This document shows positions 26,739 to 35,828 of a stretch of DNA of 64,000 bases, piece by piece (position 1 is the stretch's first letter; every line of letters begins with the position of its first letter). The notes under the pieces are model-generated. The model was not told where the DNA came from. It worked only from the letters and a program-made list of their open reading frames with translations, and searched no databases. The stretch lies in the NCBI GenBank assembly GCA_002354805.1, contig DEMH01000012.1:135269-199268 (forward strand), given 5' to 3'. The position numbers were made by a program, and so were the translations under genes. The DNA is from Gammaproteobacteria bacterium UBA2675 (lineage in GTDB: Bacteria > Pseudomonadota > Gammaproteobacteria > Pseudomonadales > Pseudohongiellaceae).

Positions 26739-26939
26739 TGGCACAAGGGCAGGGAGGTGGGTGTCAGGTCTCGCCCAATCAGGGCGCGCTTTATCCTTTT
26801 GCATGGCGCCCGATCAGCGGGTAGGACTGTTCGAGTCCCGAGCCCGCGTAGCGCGCGAGGTCGAGACCCGCACCGCCGGGCGCCAGGTGAAAGGATGCGA
26901 TCCGGGCGAGACCTGCCACCCACCTTCCGGACCGTTCTA
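26739..26939 (+). repeat. Structured palindromic element, copy 2 (forward orientation)
   Basis: Outer arms 26755-26776 and 26904-26925 pair at 21 of 22 positions (AGGTGGGTG... type). ATCCTTT (26793-26799) pairs with AAAGGAT (26890-26896), and TGGCGCCCG (26804-26812) with CGGGCGCCA (26877-26885). The central part has GGACT/AGTCC and CGCG/CGCG hairpins. Compared with copy 1, loop segments such as AATCAGGGCGCG and GATGCGATCC are identical, while two helices have different bases that still pair. The element ends three bases before the yciH stop codon. Confidence 0.8.
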
Positions 26940-26941
26940 TA

Positions 26942-27325
26942 TCAGCCGCCGGCAAGTTTGGCGGATATGCCGCGTTCGGCGAGCAACTGCTGGATCAGCG
27001 TGCGCTGGTCGCCCTGGATTTCGATCGTGCCGCCCTTGACTGCACCACCGCAGCCGCAGCGCGTCTTCAGATCCCTGGCCAGCTTTTCCAGCTCTGTGGC
27101 GTTCATCGCAATGCCTTCAACCAGCGTCACGCCTTTGCCTTTGCGGCCTTTGGTTTCGCGGCGGATTCTGACCTTGCCGTCGCCCAGTATCTGTTGGGAG
27201 GCGGTTTCGGCACAGCGGCAGTCGTCGAGTGGCATCTGGCACTCAGGGCAGAGGCGTCCCTTGTCGGTGCTATAGACCGTGCGCGTGGAGAGGCCGGCAA
27301 GTTGTTCCTGCAGCGTCTTCTTCAT
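26942..27325 (-). CDS. yciH: SUI1/eIF1-like translation factor YciH
   Basis: Bacterial relative of eukaryotic initiation factor eIF1, about 127 residues. The SUI1 domain is clear: VRIRRETKGRKGKGVTLVEGI, then KTRCGCGGAVKGGTIEIQGDQR and the conserved end KLAGG. An N-terminal extension with Cys26, Cys29, Cys36 and Cys38 could bind zinc and is absent from the E. coli protein. It begins eight bases after the batD stop, so it is probably transcribed with the bat cluster. Confidence 0.93.
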   Translation of the reverse strand: MKKTLQEQLAGLSTRTVYSTDKGRLCPECQMPLDDCRCAETASQQILGDGKVRIRRETKGRKGKGVTLVEGIAMNATELEKLARDLKTRCGCGGAVKGGTIEIQGDQRTLIQQLLAERGISAKLAGG

Positions 27326-27333
27326 AGCCGGTG

Positions 27334-29106
27334 TCAGTTGCGGTAGAGCGGGGGCAGGGCGTAAGGTGCGGCCTGGCGCTCAGCGCGGCGTTGCTGTGCA
27401 TGCTGGTCACGGTAACGCGTCAGCAGCTCCAGCAGTTGCTGACGTTGTTCGCTGCTATAGGCGTCTTTGCCACTGTTGCCGCTGTACAGCGATGCCTGCA
27501 GCTGCGTGAAGGCATCACGTATGTCTGCACTGTCCAGCCGTGCCGCCAGGTCGTCCAGGTTGTAGAGACCGGCATCCATGAAATACTGCCGTCCCCAGGC
27601 AATCAGTTGCAGGCGGATCTGCTGGGCGTCGGCATTTTTCAGGCGGTTGCCCAGTTCGGTGAATGCCTGTTGCTCCTGGCCGTCTTCGATGTCGCTGGCG
27701 TAAGCTTCAGTCTTGTGAATGACAGGTGCTTCGGTCTGCTCATTGCGCTGCTGCTGACGTCGCCACAGCCACCACATCATGCCGAGTACCACAACAATCA
27801 CCAGTGCCATCAGATTCAGTATCCAGGCCGGCGTCTGAACTTCGCTGATCAGTTCATCCTGCAGCGAGTCGAGCGAGGCCAGGGTCAGATCGCCGCCTTC
27901 CTGTCCGGCTTCAGCGGGCTCTTCTGTAACCCCGCCCACGGGCGCGATTCGAATGAACGACGAGGGTATGACGGCTTCGCGCTGCTCATCATCGTCAGTA
28001 TCCCACCAGGGCAGATTGATTTCCGGAATGACTACCGATCCTGCCTCAGTTGCTACCAGCTCGTAGCTCTCTACCCGGGTACCAACAACATTGCCGTCGA
28101 TAACAGTACGCTCGATATCAGCCGGTTCCGGATAGACATTCATGCCCTCGATTTCGTTTTGCGACAATGGCGGCAGGGCGGCCCCATCGAGTCCACTGGC
28201 GACCACAGTGATGGTACGTCGCACTGAATCACCGGGCTGCATGGTGGTGATGTCGCGACTCCAGCTTTCGGTAATCTGTATGTTTTGCGCGGGCAGCCAG
28301 GTGTTCTCAGGGAACTCGGCAGGGCGTTCCTTAACTTCCACCGTGTAGCCATCGGCAAAGGCGGTGATGGGACGCATATTGGGATTGCGGAACACAAAGT
28401 TGCTGGAACCGTCAGTCAACTCGCCGCGAAAGACGATATCAGGTATTTCCAGTTCGCCACTGCGCTGCGGGAAGATCACATAATTGATTTCGTAGACGCC
28501 ATAACGCGTTCCGTCAATCAGTCGCTCATACTGATGAGGTGGTCCCAGTGTCTGTACCACGGCCCCTTCCGGAGCGACTTCCGTAAAGTTGGGATTGCGG
28601 ATGCCAGCGATCGTGTAATAAAGGCGAATCGTGTACAGCAGCTGCTCCTGCACATAAATTGAGTCCTTGCTGAGCACAGTCTCCATGAAGACATCGCTGC
28701 CGTTGCCTGGGCCGGTGCCGGTGGGTTCGGTCACCGTGATGGTGTAGGAAGGGGTCTGTTCACCCGCGACAGCGATAGGAGGTATTTCCTGCTCACCCAG
28801 GTTGCGGGGAAACAGTACCAGTCGGTAGTCAGTCCAGGATTCGATGCGATTATTGACTGAGCGCAGATGGCTGGCAGAGCGTGTTGATACGACCTCAAAG
28901 GAATCGCGCAGTGGCTCCAGGTCAATCTGCACGCCGCCTTGCTGGCCATGCACGCGAACGGTCAAGGTGACGGTTTCGCCGCGCACGAGCTCGGTGCGGT
29001 CAAGCTGGGTTTCTACCCGCGCCTGTTGCCCCAGTGCAGTGGCACTGAACAGCAGAACCGTCATCAGGACGGTCAGTAGGCTTGTCAGGCTAAGCAGACG
29101 TTTCAT
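27334..29106 (-). CDS. batD: BatD-like protein
   Basis: 590 residues: signal peptide, several Ig-like beta-rich repeats in the periplasm (starting QARVETQLDRTELVRGETVTLTV), and a membrane helix at about residues 425-445 (WILNLMALVIVVVLGMMWWLWR) before a cytoplasmic tail. This layout and its place after the VWA proteins match BatD, named from Bacteroides aerotolerance operons. The cluster is thought to form a membrane complex with MoxR ATPase; biochemical function is not known. Confidence 0.88.
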   Translation of the reverse strand: MKRLLSLTSLLTVLMTVLLFSATALGQQARVETQLDRTELVRGETVTLTVRVHGQQGGVQIDLEPLRDSFEVVSTRSASHLRSVNNRIESWTDYRLVLFPRNLGEQEIPPIAVAGEQTPSYTITVTEPTGTGPGNGSDVFMETVLSKDSIYVQEQLLYTIRLYYTIAGIRNPNFTEVAPEGAVVQTLGPPHQYERLIDGTRYGVYEINYVIFPQRSGELEIPDIVFRGELTDGSSNFVFRNPNMRPITAFADGYTVEVKERPAEFPENTWLPAQNIQITESWSRDITTMQPGDSVRRTITVVASGLDGAALPPLSQNEIEGMNVYPEPADIERTVIDGNVVGTRVESYELVATEAGSVVIPEINLPWWDTDDDEQREAVIPSSFIRIAPVGGVTEEPAEAGQEGGDLTLASLDSLQDELISEVQTPAWILNLMALVIVVVLGMMWWLWRRQQQRNEQTEAPVIHKTEAYASDIEDGQEQQAFTELGNRLKNADAQQIRLQLIAWGRQYFMDAGLYNLDDLAARLDSADIRDAFTQLQASLYSGNSGKDAYSSEQRQQLLELLTRYRDQHAQQRRAERQAAPYALPPLYRN

Positions 29107-29145
29107 AGTTCACCGTGTCATGTGTATCGTATTGTTGCAGGCATT

Positions 29146-31077
29146 TCACTGGCTTGCCTGGCGACGTTCCAGCATGCGACGTCGCGATTCAAACTGGAAC
29201 TTGCGCTGCAGCAGTTCACCAGGATTGTCTTCAATGCGCCGCAGGAACTGCTCAAGGGACTCCTGGTCTTCCTCAAACTCGGTGTTCTCACTGCGCTGAT
29301 TCTTCTGCGAATCGTCAGTCTGGGCGTCTTCAGTTTCCTGGGGCGGCGTTTCCTGCTCCTGAGGTTCCTGAGGCTCCTGTTCCTGAGGCTGCTGTTCATC
29401 CTCCAGCGCGGGCTCGGCTTCTTCCTCGTTCTCTTCGCTTTCAGCCTCAGCCTCGGACTGCTCCTGCTGTTCCTGTTCCTGCTGTTCCTGCTCCTGTTGC
29501 TCCTGCTGTTGTTGCAACAGTTGTTCTACAATTTCTTTGTTGTGAAGTGCATCGGCGTGATCAGGTTCCTGGGCCAGGACGCGATCATAGGCGGCGATGG
29601 ATTCTTCAAAGCGCTCCGCATGAGCCAGGGCATTGCCGAGGTTGTACAGCGAGCGTATGTCGTCTGACTGGCTGAAGCCTTCAATGGCGGCCTGGTAGTT
29701 GCCGGCTTTATAGTTTGCAGCTGCACGCCAGGCCTCGTTTTCGAACAGCATGGCGGCCACGGCCGGATTGTCTTCTTCCAGCGCGCGGGCGGCGCGCTGA
29801 TCGCTGTTCAGATAGATGGCACGCCAGTCAAACTCGGGTGGGCCAACCGGCATCTGCATGTCCTGTGGCGTCCCGCCAATACCCATTTCCTGGGTCAGGC
29901 CCTGAACCTCGTCTGGCGTGGGCAGTTGTGTCTGGCTTTGCGTTTGAGTCTGCACCTGGGTCAGCGGATCAGTCGAGTCGGGCTCCTGCTCATCCTGCTG
30001 CGCCATTACAGGTGTCGGCTGCGCAAGACTGGCCAGCAGGCCGGCAGTAAGCGCCACTTGCAACACCCAGCCGCGACGGAAACACAGTGCGCAAAGTGGC
30101 AGCATCAACAGCAGCAGCCAGGGACCTGCATCGCGCCACAGCTCAACTTCTTCTTCAGTTTCCAGGAAAGTATCGTTTTCGCCACGACGCAGGCTCTCTG
30201 CCAGCACGGTTTCCAGATCGTTACCGTCAATGGTGATGTCATGATAACGGCCGCCCAGTGTTGCGGCGACATCCTGTAACGCCCCACGATCCATGGCACT
30301 GATCACGACCTGACCGTTGCTGTCGCGCAGGAACTCACCACCTGCGGCTGGAATCGGTGCGCCCTGACGGGTACCTACGCCGATGATATGAACGGGGTAG
30401 CCACCGGTGCCGGCGTCGCGCAGAGCGCCGACTTCGTCAGCTGGAACACCCGAGGTTATCAAAAGAATTCGGCCATTGGTGGTACCGGCTTCGCGCATCA
30501 GGTCGTTGGCCATTGAGACAGCCATCGCCGGATTGTTGCCAATCACGGGCATGATATTGGGGTTAAGCGCCGGGACCATGGCGCGGATACTGACACTGTC
30601 GTCCGTCAGCGGTGTCACCAGGTGCGCTTCGCCGGCGTAGACCAGCAATGCCGTCTGACCTTCACGGCGGATATCAAGGATATCCATGATCTTGCGGCGG
30701 GCCACTGTGATGCGGTTGGGTTCAAAATCATTGGCGAACATGCCCAGGCTCAGATCCAGCACAATAACCAGTGCGTCCTGGCGCTGCTGTACTGGCTGGG
30801 TCTGTTTCGACCAGGTAGGGCCAGACAGGGCAACAATGCCCAGTACCCATACTGCCAGCAGCAGGTACAGTGGCAGTCGCTGCGAGGTGTTTTTGCTGGC
30901 ATTGAGCAGGTAGGGCAGCAGGCTCTGATCAATCACCTTGTGCCAGGCGGAACCCTGCGCGTCCAGTTTCCACAGACGACGGAAAAAAAACAGAGCCGGA
31001 ATCAGGGCCAGCAGCCACAAGGGGCGCAGAAAATGGAAATCGGCGATTGCCTGTGCGAGTGTCACAGATTCGTTCAT
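29146..31077 (-). CDS. batB: BatB/BatC-type VWA and TPR membrane protein
   Basis: Two membrane helices flank an N-terminal von Willebrand A domain (about residues 100-290), and a third helix follows near 310. About residues 425-515 hold a TPR region (AAANYKAGNYQAAIEGFSQ; NLGNALAHAERFEESIAAYDRVL). After that comes a long Gln/Glu-rich tail. It therefore combines the BatB (VWA) and BatC (TPR) parts in one chain. The metal site reads DLSLG (Asp108, Ser110, Gly112), where the third position is normally Ser. The start overlaps batA by four bases. Confidence 0.88.
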   Translation of the reverse strand: MNESVTLAQAIADFHFLRPLWLLALIPALFFFRRLWKLDAQGSAWHKVIDQSLLPYLLNASKNTSQRLPLYLLLAVWVLGIVALSGPTWSKQTQPVQQRQDALVIVLDLSLGMFANDFEPNRITVARRKIMDILDIRREGQTALLVYAGEAHLVTPLTDDSVSIRAMVPALNPNIMPVIGNNPAMAVSMANDLMREAGTTNGRILLITSGVPADEVGALRDAGTGGYPVHIIGVGTRQGAPIPAAGGEFLRDSNGQVVISAMDRGALQDVAATLGGRYHDITIDGNDLETVLAESLRRGENDTFLETEEEVELWRDAGPWLLLLMLPLCALCFRRGWVLQVALTAGLLASLAQPTPVMAQQDEQEPDSTDPLTQVQTQTQSQTQLPTPDEVQGLTQEMGIGGTPQDMQMPVGPPEFDWRAIYLNSDQRAARALEEDNPAVAAMLFENEAWRAAANYKAGNYQAAIEGFSQSDDIRSLYNLGNALAHAERFEESIAAYDRVLAQEPDHADALHNKEIVEQLLQQQQEQQEQEQQEQEQQEQSEAEAESEENEEEAEPALEDEQQPQEQEPQEPQEQETPPQETEDAQTDDSQKNQRSENTEFEEDQESLEQFLRRIEDNPGELLQRKFQFESRRRMLERRQASQ

Positions 31078-32111
31078 GCAGACTCTCCACCGGGGACCGA
31101 GTCTCGGTTCTGTCCCGCGTTCATCGCTGGTGGCATGGCGCGCAGCGCCAGCAGGAAACTGAGCAGCAGTGCCACACCCAGCGGCCAGTGGAACAGCTGT
31201 GTTTCCGGTCGGTAAGTCTGCTCGTCCTGCTCGATCGGTTCCATGGCATCGAGTTCATCATAGATCTCTACCATGTCTTCCAGCGTGCGGGCACGGAAAT
31301 ACAGCCCTCCGGTCAGCTCAGCTGCCTCAGCCATGGCTTCGTCGTCAATCTCGGAGACCAGGGCGCCGGGCCGGCTGCCACCGAACATGGAGCGCTGCGC
31401 AAACTGATCAGAGGCGACACCCACAATGTGCATCTTGATGCCTTCGGTGCGCGCCAGCTGCGCGGCCTGCAGCGGTGCCAGTTCACCGGCATTGTTGATG
31501 CCGTCAGTCAGCAGGATCAGAACGCGGTTGTTCTCGGGCTGTTGGCGCAGCTGTTTAACGCTGAGACCGATGGCATCGCCAATGGCCGTGGCTGATTCGT
31601 CAATCATGCCGATCTCCAGCTCCTCGACCATCTGCTGGACGGTGGCCAGATCATAGGTCATCGGTGTCAGCATGTAGGCGTGTGCAGCAAACAGGGTCAG
31701 GCCGAGCCGGTCACCGGTGCGCTTTTCCACGAAGTCGCCAATAACGGCTTTCATGACCTGGAATCGCGACAGCTGGGTGTTGTTCAGGAACATGTCACGC
31801 GCTTCCATACTGCCCGACATGTCCAGGGTCAGCATCATGTCACGCCCGGTGGTGGGAATCTCTATCGGTTCGCCGACCCACTGTGGGCGGCTGGCGGCAA
31901 TCACAACCAGCGTCCAGATCAGACCGCAGAAAATCAGCGTCAGCAGATTGCGTGTGTAGTCATGTGTTGTGTCAGTGTGCAGTTGTACCAGCTGGCGATA
32001 GAAGGGCACGCGCAGCGCTGCATCCTGGCGTGGTGCCCGAGGCATGAACCAGTAGATCAGCAGTGGCAGTGGCAGGGCCAGAAAAACCCAGGGCCAGGAA
32101 AATTCAAGCAT
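31074..32111 (-). CDS. batA: BatA-type VWA membrane protein
   Basis: 345 residues with helices at the N-terminus (residues 7-23 and 55-73) and near the C-terminus, enclosing a von Willebrand A domain. A complete metal-ion-dependent adhesion site, DMSGS, lies at residues 97-101, with LLTDGINNAGELAPLQAA further on. The IAASRPQWVG segment before the domain is typical of BatA. It overlaps the DUF4381 gene at its start and batB at its end. Confidence 0.9.
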   Translation of the reverse strand: MLEFSWPWVFLALPLPLLIYWFMPRAPRQDAALRVPFYRQLVQLHTDTTHDYTRNLLTLIFCGLIWTLVVIAASRPQWVGEPIEIPTTGRDMMLTLDMSGSMEARDMFLNNTQLSRFQVMKAVIGDFVEKRTGDRLGLTLFAAHAYMLTPMTYDLATVQQMVEELEIGMIDESATAIGDAIGLSVKQLRQQPENNRVLILLTDGINNAGELAPLQAAQLARTEGIKMHIVGVASDQFAQRSMFGGSRPGALVSEIDDEAMAEAAELTGGLYFRARTLEDMVEIYDELDAMEPIEQDEQTYRPETQLFHWPLGVALLLSFLLALRAMPPAMNAGQNRDSVPGGESA

Positions 32112-32649
32112 GATGTGCGCTCGCCGTGCTTGTTGGTTGCTTGCTGCTTTCGATTCTAGCCATATACATACCCTTTATCCAATGGGCGGCCATCTCGTGC
32201 AGCGCGTCGATATCCACGTCACAGCGCGGTGCAAAACGCCCCTGCGCCAGTGCCGTGGCCAGTTGTGGTGTCAGTAGTCCGCGTGAGTCATGGCGGCGCA
32301 GGAAGTCGACCCAGGCATCGCCGCTCAGACCAGCTACCTGGTCATGCGGGAAGTGCGCCAGTGCCACACGGCGCAGTACGCTGTTGACGTTGTTCACATA
32401 AAGCAGCCGTTGCTGCATGTCATCACTACCAGCGCTCTGCAGTTGCTGGTGATACTCGTTCAGTGCCTGCTCGGCCTGTTTCAGGCGGCGAGCGCGCTGC
32501 ATTCTCAGCATCAGGCGCCACAGTCCATACAGTGCCAGTGCCGCCAGCAGCACAATCAGCACCCACCAGCCCGGAGCCAGCGGCCACCAGCCAACCGGTT
32601 GCGGGTTGTGTATGTCTGCCAACTGGCTTAAAGCTTCTGCGATGTCCAT
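32104..32649 (-). CDS. DUF4381 membrane protein of the bat cluster
   Basis: 181 residues. The sequence NPQPVGWWPLAPGWWVLIVLLAALALYGLWRL combines the DUF4381 signature (PxPVGWWPLAPGWW) with a single membrane helix, followed by a helical cytoplasmic part. The family is found between DUF58 and batA genes in proteobacterial MoxR clusters and has no known activity; its overlap with both neighbours (8 and 22 bases) supports co-translation. Confidence 0.88.
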   Translation of the reverse strand: MDIAEALSQLADIHNPQPVGWWPLAPGWWVLIVLLAALALYGLWRLMLRMQRARRLKQAEQALNEYHQQLQSAGSDDMQQRLLYVNNVNSVLRRVALAHFPHDQVAGLSGDAWVDFLRRHDSRGLLTPQLATALAQGRFAPRCDVDIDALHEMAAHWIKGMYMARIESSKQPTSTASAHHA

Positions 32650-33602
32650 TGATGTATCCGTTCGACGACTGGCTCGTCAGTTCTGAATGTCAGCAGTGGT
32701 ATCTGCAGTTTGTTCATTTCGCCCTGCAGAAAGTCCAGCCGCTGCTGAAACACGCTGCGATAGCTTTCCCGTGCCTTTTTATTGAATGTGTTGAGTGTAC
32801 CTTTGTCCTGGCCATCGGTAATACTGTAGTAACCGGGCACGGGCAAGTTCTCTTCCAGTGGATCGTAGACAAAGCAGCAGACAACATTGTTATGGCGGGA
32901 AATCTGCGACAGATACTGAAAACCCGCATCATCGATACTGGTGAAGTCACTGATGATGTAAAGCGTGCTGCCCGGTTTGGTGATCCGGCGGATTCGGCCC
33001 AGCGTGGTCGCCAGACTGCCTGCCTCAGGGTCAGTATTGGCCGCGCGGCGTGTCGCCGAAGCTGCCAGTTCCATATTAAACAGATGCACCTGGTTGAGCA
33101 GGTGCAGGGCAGACCGCCGGCTGCGCTTGGGGCGCACCAGGCTGAAATCATCATCTCCGTAGACCAGACCGCCGACACGGTCGCCGTTATCGATGGCCAT
33201 CCAGCAGAAAATGGCTGCTGCCTGGGCAGCAACAACTGATTTAAAGGCGGTCTTGCTGCCAAAAAACATCGTGCTGGACTGGTCGATCGCAACCAGCACG
33301 GGGCGTTCGCGCTCTTCACGGTAGACCTTGGTAAAGGGCTTGCCGATGCGGGCGGTGACACGCCAGTCGATGGTGCGGATGTCGTCACCAGGCTGGTAAG
33401 GGCGAAATTCTTCGAAGTCGATGCCGCGGCCGCGCATCTTGGACATATGCAGGCCCGAGATGCCCGCCACTGAGCGTTTGTGCGAGGCATATTCGATGGT
33501 ACGCGCCGCGTAGCGCTGCAGCAGCAGATCCTGCAGCGTGATCACAGCGCCGTGAGCCTTATACAGCTCCTGGTGCGGCAGAGTGCTGGCTGTTGGACTC
33601 AT
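32628..33602 (-). CDS. DUF58 domain protein (MoxR partner)
   Basis: 324 residues with the DUF58 signature DDIRTIDWRVTARIGKPFTKVYREERER, followed by a VWA-like fold starting VLVAIDQSSTMFFGS. DUF58 proteins accompany MoxR AAA+ ATPases and are thought to act as substrate or adaptor subunits; the mechanism is not settled. No membrane helix is evident. The moxR gene lies 58 bases upstream on the same strand. Confidence 0.9.
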   Translation of the reverse strand: MSPTASTLPHQELYKAHGAVITLQDLLLQRYAARTIEYASHKRSVAGISGLHMSKMRGRGIDFEEFRPYQPGDDIRTIDWRVTARIGKPFTKVYREERERPVLVAIDQSSTMFFGSKTAFKSVVAAQAAAIFCWMAIDNGDRVGGLVYGDDDFSLVRPKRSRRSALHLLNQVHLFNMELAASATRRAANTDPEAGSLATTLGRIRRITKPGSTLYIISDFTSIDDAGFQYLSQISRHNNVVCCFVYDPLEENLPVPGYYSITDGQDKGTLNTFNKKARESYRSVFQQRLDFLQGEMNKLQIPLLTFRTDEPVVERIHQWTSQKL

Positions 33603-33660
33603 AAGGTCTCCAGAGACAGATCGGCAGATACAGCGTCAGTCAGACAGGTCATGACTGCGT

Positions 33661-34620
33661 TCAAGCCGACGGAACTCGCTCCAGAATCGTGCTGAGAACT
33701 TTATCGGGTGTAATGCCGCTGGCTTCCGCCTCAAAGCTGAGCAGTACCCGGTGTCGCAGCACGTCGAACATGACTGCCTGCACGTCGTCGGGGCTGACAA
33801 AATCCTTGCCCTTGATCCAGGCGTGGGCGCGGGCACAGCGATCCAGAGAGATCGTGCCCCGCGGGCTGGCACCGAAGTCAATCCAGCCGGCCAGGTCGTC
33901 GCCGTAGGTGGCCGGGTTACGCGTTGCCATGATCAATTGAATGATGTATTCCTCAACAGCCGGCGTCATGTGCATGGCCAGGATCTCCTGGCGTGCAGCA
34001 AACAGATCTTCCTGGCTCATCACCTGGGGCGCTTCCGGCGCGACGTGGCGAGCCTCCTCGCGTACCAGGTGCAGAATGTCACGCTCTGCTTCGGTGTTGG
34101 GGTAACCAATGGAGACATGCATCAGGAAGCGGTCAAGCTGGGCTTCCGGCAGCGGATAGGTACCTTCCTGCTCGATCGGGTTCTGGGTCGCCATGACCAG
34201 GAACAGCGGTGGCAGCTGGAAGGATTCACGTCCGACAGATACCTGATGCTCGGCCATGGCCTCCAGCAGTGCTGACTGCACTTTGGCCGGAGCACGGTTG
34301 ATTTCGTCAGCCAGAACCAGGTTGTGGAAAATCGGGCCGGGCTGGAATCGGAAAGATCCATCTTCAGGGCGGAAGATTTCGGTACCGGTGATGTCGCTCG
34401 GCAGCAGGTCAGGAGTAAACTGGATGCGGTGGAAGTCGCCTTCAACGGCGCGGGAAAGATCTTTAATTGCCTTGGTCTTGGCCAGGCCAGGAGCCCCCTC
34501 TACCAGCAAGTGGCCATCCGCCAGCAGAGCGATCAACAGACGGTCAACCAACTTCTCCTGTCCGATGATCTGCTGCGTCAACCAGGTCTTCAATGCTGTT
34601 ATTGTATTGTGGTGGCTCAT
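33661..34620 (-). CDS. MoxR-family AAA+ ATPase
   Basis: Chaperone-like ATPase at the head of the bat cluster. Walker A is GAPGLAKT (about residues 42-49), Walker B LVLADEINRAP, and sensor 1 MATQNPIEQEGTYPLPEAQLDRF. The open frame extends to 34683, but the ATG at 34620 (SHHNTITALKTWL) has AGGA six bases upstream, giving 319 residues, the usual size. Role by analogy: metal insertion or complex maturation through the VWA proteins. Confidence 0.93.
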   Translation of the reverse strand: MSHHNTITALKTWLTQQIIGQEKLVDRLLIALLADGHLLVEGAPGLAKTKAIKDLSRAVEGDFHRIQFTPDLLPSDITGTEIFRPEDGSFRFQPGPIFHNLVLADEINRAPAKVQSALLEAMAEHQVSVGRESFQLPPLFLVMATQNPIEQEGTYPLPEAQLDRFLMHVSIGYPNTEAERDILHLVREEARHVAPEAPQVMSQEDLFAARQEILAMHMTPAVEEYIIQLIMATRNPATYGDDLAGWIDFGASPRGTISLDRCARAHAWIKGKDFVSPDDVQAVMFDVLRHRVLLSFEAEASGITPDKVLSTILERVPSA

Positions 34621-34776
34621 AAATTTTCCTGTAACGTGCTGCTGCTTAAACTTGGCGGAAGTCAGCGATTGTAACCAATTCAAAGTTTATGTCTAGCAGC
34701 CCGGCCAGTGAGTTTGTCGCAGAGTGTGGCAGCCATGTGACGGCAATTGGCATCGGCTTGAGGCGCCTGGCTGGTT

Positions 34777-34782
34777 TATAAT
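34777..34782 (+). promoter_or_regulatory. Possible -10 box for pyrD
   Basis: A perfect TATAAT lies 33 bases before the pyrD start in the gap between the divergent moxR and pyrD genes. TTGAGG and TTGGCA upstream are at wrong spacings (13 and 24 bases), so the -35 is unclear. Confidence 0.4.
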
Positions 34783-34814
34783 GGTGATTTGCGTTCCCCT
34801 GGAGTGACAAGCCG

Positions 34815-35828
34815 ATGTACTCATTGATGCGGTCTGCGCTATTCGCGCTGCCGGAAGAAACATCTCACAGCGTTGCCCTGGGCAGCCTGGATCTTGCCAA
34901 TTCACTGCATTTGAGCACGCTGCTCGGAGGCGCCCGCGCCGGCAGGGGCAAGCCGGTCAGGGTCATGGGTCTGGAGTTTCCCAATGCGCTTGGGCTGGCG
35001 GCAGGACTGGACAAGAACGCCGATCATATCGACGGGCTGGCGGCGCTGGGTTTCGGTTTTGTTGAAATTGGTACAGTGACGCCACGTCCGCAACCCGGCA
35101 ACCCGAAGCCACGCCTGTTTCGACTGCCGGCGCAACAGGCCATCATCAACCGCATGGGTTTCAACAATAAAGGTATCGACTACGCGCTGTCGCGTATTCA
35201 AAACAGCCGCTTCAAGGGCGTGCTGGGTATCAACATCGGCAAGAATTTTGACACGCCGGTCGAACAGGCTGCCGAAGATTATCTGATTGGCCTGCGCAAG
35301 GCATGGCCACTGGCCAGCTACATTGTGGTTAATCTGTCCTCACCCAATACGCCGGGCCTGCGCACGCTGCAGTATGGTGAAGAGCTGCGACGACTGCTGA
35401 CGCTGTTGAAGGAAGAACAGCATCGTCTGGCCAGTGCCGACGGTCGCCAGGTCCCGCTGGTCATCAAAATTGCACCGGACCTCAATGACGAAGAACTGGG
35501 TTTGATTGCACGGACCTTGCTGGAGTTTGCGGTCGATGGCGTCAGCGCCACCAATACCACGCTGTCGCGCGATGGCGTGCAGGACAATCCGCGCCATGCC
35601 GAGGCAGGCGGTTTGAGTGGTACGCCATTGCGCGATAAATCCACACAGGTGATTGCCGGCCTGCACCGTGAACTCGATGGCCGACTGCCGATCATAGGCA
35701 TCGGTGGTATTGGCTCGCTGCAGGACGCGCAGCAGAAGCTGGCAGCCGGTGCATCGCTTGTGCAGATATACAGTGGATTTATTTATCGCGGACCGGCACT
35801 GGTGCGCGAGATTGTTGAGGGACTATGA
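34815..35828 (+). CDS. pyrD: Dihydroorotate dehydrogenase (quinone), class 2
   Basis: Membrane-associated FMN enzyme of pyrimidine synthesis that passes electrons to ubiquinone. The N-terminal extension that docks to the membrane (MYSLMRSALFALPEETSHSV) marks class 2. Motifs: GLAAGLDKN, GFVEIGTVTPRPQPGNPKPR, NRMGFNNKG, VNLSSPNTPGLR with the catalytic Ser, and IGIGGIGS. 337 residues, normal. Overlaps the next gene by four bases (ATGA). Confidence 0.97.
   Translation: MYSLMRSALFALPEETSHSVALGSLDLANSLHLSTLLGGARAGRGKPVRVMGLEFPNALGLAAGLDKNADHIDGLAALGFGFVEIGTVTPRPQPGNPKPRLFRLPAQQAIINRMGFNNKGIDYALSRIQNSRFKGVLGINIGKNFDTPVEQAAEDYLIGLRKAWPLASYIVVNLSSPNTPGLRTLQYGEELRRLLTLLKEEQHRLASADGRQVPLVIKIAPDLNDEELGLIARTLLEFAVDGVSATNTTLSRDGVQDNPRHAEAGGLSGTPLRDKSTQVIAGLHRELDGRLPIIGIGGIGSLQDAQQKLAAGASLVQIYSGFIYRGPALVREIVEGL

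Noticed and set aside
26823..26838. GGACTGTTCGAGTCC looks like a tRNA T-arm
   Set aside because: The loop has five bases rather than seven, copy 1 has GTCTG in its place, and no acceptor or anticodon arms can be built around it.
26318..26939. Integron attC sites
   Set aside because: The size is somewhat similar, but the core-site motifs (RYYYAAC and GTTRRRY) are absent at the stem ends and there is no integrase or cassette array.
26715..27275. Open frames across the repeat region and yciH
   Set aside because: They run through palindromes and antisense to yciH and have low-complexity composition; they match no family.
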